Position numbers and translations under genes: made by a program. Source: Thiodiazotropha sp040507005 (GTDB taxonomy: Bacteria > Pseudomonadota > Gammaproteobacteria > Chromatiales > Chromatiaceae). From it: a DNA stretch of 64,000 bases. Location: assembly GCA_040507005.1 (NCBI GenBank), contig JBEVVS010000023.1, forward strand, positions 1 through 64,000. The letters are read 5' to 3'. Within the stretch, counting starts at the first letter, position 1, and every line of letters begins with the position of its first letter. The notes under the pieces are model-generated. The model searched no databases. It was not told where the DNA came from and saw only the letters and a list, made by a program, of their open reading frames with translations. Positions 61,835 to 64,000 of this stretch are shown piece by piece.

Positions 61835-62299
61835 GTGTTTCATGTTGTGCTCTACGAGCCGGAAATCCCACCGAACACAGGCAATATCATACGCCTGTGC
61901 GCCAATAGTGGCAGCAAATTACATCTGATTCATCCCCTGGGATTTGACCTGGACGACAAAAGGCTGCGCCGGGCAGGTCTCGACTACCGGGAATGGGCCG
62001 ATATGGGCGAGTATGAGTCGCTCACCTCATTCATCGAGAGGGTTGCGCCAACCAACCTCTATGCCTGCACCACCAAGGGGCAGCGCTGTTATGCTGAGGT
62101 CTCCTTCAAACCCGGTGATGCCTTGCTGTTCGGCCCGGAGAGCCGGGGTCTGCCGGCGCATGTACGCAATGGCTTGCAGCCGGATCAGCGAATCCGCATT
62201 CCCATGCTGCCCCATAGCCGCAGCCTGAATCTCTCCAATGCGGTTGCTTTGATTCTCTATGAGGCTTGGCGTCAGGTCGGTTTTGAAGGTGGGGCTTGA
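61835..62299 (+). CDS. trmL: tRNA (cytidine/uridine-34-2-prime-O)-methyltransferase
   Basis: SPOUT trefoil-knot enzyme that methylates the wobble base of leucine tRNAs. 154 residues, family length: FHVVLYEPEIPPNTGNIIRLCANSG (start, about 1-25), HLIHPLGFDLDDKRLRRAGLDY, LLFGPESRGLP and IPMLPHSRSLNLSNAVALILYEAWRQ. GTG start at 61835 with GGGGGTGAGG upstream. Convergent with gpsA (24 bases). Confidence 0.97.
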   Translation: MFHVVLYEPEIPPNTGNIIRLCANSGSKLHLIHPLGFDLDDKRLRRAGLDYREWADMGEYESLTSFIERVAPTNLYACTTKGQRCYAEVSFKPGDALLFGPESRGLPAHVRNGLQPDQRIRIPMLPHSRSLNLSNAVALILYEAWRQVGFEGGA

Positions 62300-62323
62300 G
62301 TCGATAGCCGGGATTCTCTTGAG

Positions 62324-63334
62324 CTATAGACCCTCGGCCTTTTGTCGCCGTTCGAGGAGATTGTGTACCGCCTCTTTCGGCGCCAGACCCTCGTAGAGCA
62401 CCCTGTAGACCTGCTCCGAGATGGGCATCTCCACCCCGTGCCGTTGTGACAGGGCAAAGACCTCCTGGGCGGCATGCACCCCCTCCACCTCCTGGCCAAT
62501 CTTCGCCCGGGCCTGATCCTGGGTCAGCCCCTCGGCCAGGGCCAGGCCCATGCGCCGATTGCGGGATTGGTTGTCGGTGCAGGTCAGTACCAGGTCACCC
62601 AGACCGGCGAGTCCCATGAAGGTCTCCTGCCTGCCGCCGAGTTTCAGGCCAAGCCGCATGATCTCGGTCAGCCCGCGGGTGATCAATGCCGCCCGGGTGT
62701 TGGCGCCAAAGCCGAGACCGTCGGCGATGCCGGCGGCGATGGCAAGCACGTTCTTGCTGGCCCCACCTACCTGTACACCCACCAGATCATCACTGGTATA
62801 GGCACGAAACCAGGGGGCGTGGAGCAGCTCCGCCATCTGTCCCGCATGTCCCTGGGTGGTGGCCGCGACCGTGACAGCGGTAGGCAGGCCGCGGGCGACC
62901 TCGCCGGCGAAGGTCGGTCCCGAAATAATCGCCAATTCCCGTCCGGGGAGTTGTTCCGCCGCTACTTCGCTGAGCAGGCGTTGGGTGCCCGGCTCGAAAC
63001 CCTTGGTGGCCCAGGAGATGCCGGGTTGGTTCGTAAGCAGGGGGGCGATATTGGCGGCTACGTTCTGGAAGGCGTGGCTGGGAACCGCGATAAGGATCTC
63101 TGTGGCCCCGTCCAGGGCCTTGTGCAGATCGATTTCGGGCTGGAGGCTTGCGGGAAACTCAACCCCCGGGAGGTACTGCTTGTTTTCGCGATCCCGGATC
63201 AGCGCCGAGATCTCTTCAACCAGATGGCCCCAGAGGCGAACCCGATGGCCATTGCCGCTGAGCAGGATAGCCAGGGCCGTCCCCCAGGACCCGGCCCCCA
63301 GGACTGCGATGGTCTTGCTTTGCGACGGGTCCAT
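62324..63334 (-). CDS. gpsA: Glycerol-3-phosphate dehydrogenase [NAD(P)+]
   Basis: Makes sn-glycerol 3-phosphate for phospholipid synthesis. 336 residues: Rossmann GAGSWGTALA (about 14-23), WATKGFEP, IISGPTFAGEVARGLPTA, and the catalytic lysine in VGGASKNVLAIAAGIADGLGFGANTRAALITRG, plus GLAGLGDLVLTCTDNQSRNRRMG. Typical for gamma. Follows secB by 32 bases, the standard secB-gpsA order. Confidence 0.98.
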   Translation of the reverse strand: MDPSQSKTIAVLGAGSWGTALAILLSGNGHRVRLWGHLVEEISALIRDRENKQYLPGVEFPASLQPEIDLHKALDGATEILIAVPSHAFQNVAANIAPLLTNQPGISWATKGFEPGTQRLLSEVAAEQLPGRELAIISGPTFAGEVARGLPTAVTVAATTQGHAGQMAELLHAPWFRAYTSDDLVGVQVGGASKNVLAIAAGIADGLGFGANTRAALITRGLTEIMRLGLKLGGRQETFMGLAGLGDLVLTCTDNQSRNRRMGLALAEGLTQDQARAKIGQEVEGVHAAQEVFALSQRHGVEMPISEQVYRVLYEGLAPKEAVHNLLERRQKAEGL

Positions 63335-63366
63335 GGTGCTTGTTTTAATCTGTGATCAATAGCCTG

Positions 63367-63852
63367 CTAATGTTGGGCTTCATTCTCGACCTGTGCTTGT
63401 TGAGCCTTTTTCGCCAACTCCTGCTGGTGTTGCGCATACAACATATCGAAATTGACCGGTTGCAGTACCATCTGAGGAAAACTCCCTTTCATGACGATGT
63501 CGGAGATGGCTTCACGGACATAGGGAAAGAGCTGATTGGGGCAATAGGCGCCGAGCAGAGGGCCCATCTCCTGATCCGGGAAGCCAGAAATAGTGAAGAT
63601 ACCTGCCTGTTTCACTTCCACCAGATAGGCGGTCTTGTCTTCCACTTTGCAGGTCACTGTTACAGTAAGCGTCACTTCGAACGCTGTGTCGGTGAGTTTA
63701 TTCACCTCGGTATTCAGGTTCACGCTGGTTTCAGGTTTCCACTCTTGCTGAAAAACCGCCGGGGTGTTGGGCGTCTCGAAGGAGATATCCTTGGTATAGA
63801 TTCGCTGGAGGGCAAATTCTCGGTTCTGTTCGTCTTGTTTGGCTTCGGTCAT
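63367..63852 (-). CDS. secB: Protein-export chaperone SecB
   Basis: Tetrameric chaperone that keeps preproteins unfolded and delivers them to SecA. 161 residues with FALQRIYTKDISFETPNTPAVFQQEWKP at the start and FPYVREAISDIVMKGSFPQMVLQPVNFDMLYAQ, the SecA-contact region. The C-terminal tail QAQVENEAQH is variable as expected. Between gpsA and a rhodanese gene; grxC, often found here, is absent. Confidence 0.97.
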   Translation of the reverse strand: MTEAKQDEQNREFALQRIYTKDISFETPNTPAVFQQEWKPETSVNLNTEVNKLTDTAFEVTLTVTVTCKVEDKTAYLVEVKQAGIFTISGFPDQEMGPLLGAYCPNQLFPYVREAISDIVMKGSFPQMVLQPVNFDMLYAQHQQELAKKAQQAQVENEAQH

Positions 63853-63878
63853 GACTGCTTTCCTATGGAGGAGTAGGG

Positions 63879-64000
63879 CTACTTGGATTTTCGGGTAATG
63901 GGAAGATTCGCGCTTTGCCAGGCAAGTATACCCCCTTTCAGGTTGTAAACTTGTTCAAATCCGGCCTTTTTCAGCTGCCCGGCGGCGGTGGAGGACTGGG
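63879..64000 (-). CDS. Rhodanese-like domain protein, C-terminal part
   Basis: Only the last 40 codons are inside the window. The translated end reads SSTAAGQLKKAGFEQVYNL, then KGGILAWQSANLPITRKSK, the typical last helix and strand of a rhodanese domain (GGxxAWxxxxLP). The catalytic cysteine lies outside. In gammaproteobacteria a rhodanese (YibN) precedes grxC-secB-gpsA, which supports the assignment. It ends 26 bases before secB. Confidence 0.85.
   Translation of the reverse strand, partial: QSSTAAGQLKKAGFEQVYNLKGGILAWQSANLPITRKSK

Overview
This 64 kb window is a chromosome-backbone segment around the replication origin of a gammaproteobacterium. The order atpBEF/atpI - parB/parA - rsmG - mnmG - mnmE - yidC - yidD - rnpA - rpmH | dnaA - dnaN - recF - gyrB is the classic gammaproteobacterial origin neighbourhood. 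Origin-proximal parAB, a DNA uptake-free and IS-free layout, a glnA-ntrB-ntrC locus with a DUF4124 protein inside it, an oxygen-binding di-iron protein, a hemerythrin, a cytochrome c-prime-like protein, a TusA-like sulfur carrier and a large PEP carboxylase together suggest a free-living or symbiotic, microaerophilic, possibly sulfur-oxidising lineage (Chromatiales/Sedimenticolaceae-like). That taxonomic statement is inference; no rRNA gene is present. I see no prophage, insertion sequence, CRISPR array, tRNA or rRNA gene.

Layout. 0-2.1 kb: start of the F1Fo ATP synthase operon (minus strand) with a good sigma70 promoter. 2.3-7.1 kb: a small unknown protein, then parB, parA, rsmG, mnmG. 7.2-11.1 kb: an oppositely oriented moxR - DUF58 - transglutaminase operon separating mnmG from mnmE. 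11.1-15.3 kb: mnmE, yidC, yidD, rnpA, rpmH in one very compact minus-strand operon. 15.5-21.7 kb: dnaA, an AT-rich oriC candidate with DnaA boxes, dnaN, recF carrying two perfect parS sites, and gyrB. 21.7-26.4 kb: glyQ-glyS-mazG-gmhB-plsC (minus). 26.6-29.7 kb: DUF2780 protein; then a PP-loop (ThiI-like) enzyme, a TusA-like protein and a cation diffusion facilitator in an overlapping operon. 29.7-34.9 kb: the nitrogen control locus glnA - DUF4124 - ntrB - ntrC with NtrC boxes and sigma54 promoters that can be read directly. 35-41.8 kb: endonuclease V, ODP di-iron protein, PDC-sensor protein, hemE, beta-hydroxyacid dehydrogenase, hemerythrin, a 26-residue membrane miniprotein, and an orphan gene. 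41.8-54.1 kb: CAP-domain lipoprotein, ppc, a PhnD-like lipoprotein paired with a Cache-HAMP-PAS-PAS-GGDEF-EAL protein, and a 1283-residue FAD/Fe-S oxidoreductase. 54.2-64 kb: cytochrome c-prime-like protein, PilZ protein, DUF4124 protein, cca, TraB-family protein, cysC, a lipoprotein, an HDOD protein, class 1B-like pyrD, trmL, gpsA, secB and the end of a rhodanese.

The most informative signals are regulatory or architectural rather than new gene families: two parS sites inside recF that also encode a repeated FHVEH peptide; three SlmA-like palindromes within 12 kb of the origin; a complete NtrC/sigma54 circuit in which the ntrB promoter lies almost on top of the annotated start codon; FNR/ANR-type boxes flanking the hemerythrin and a previously unannotatable 26-residue transmembrane peptide with a strong ribosome binding site.
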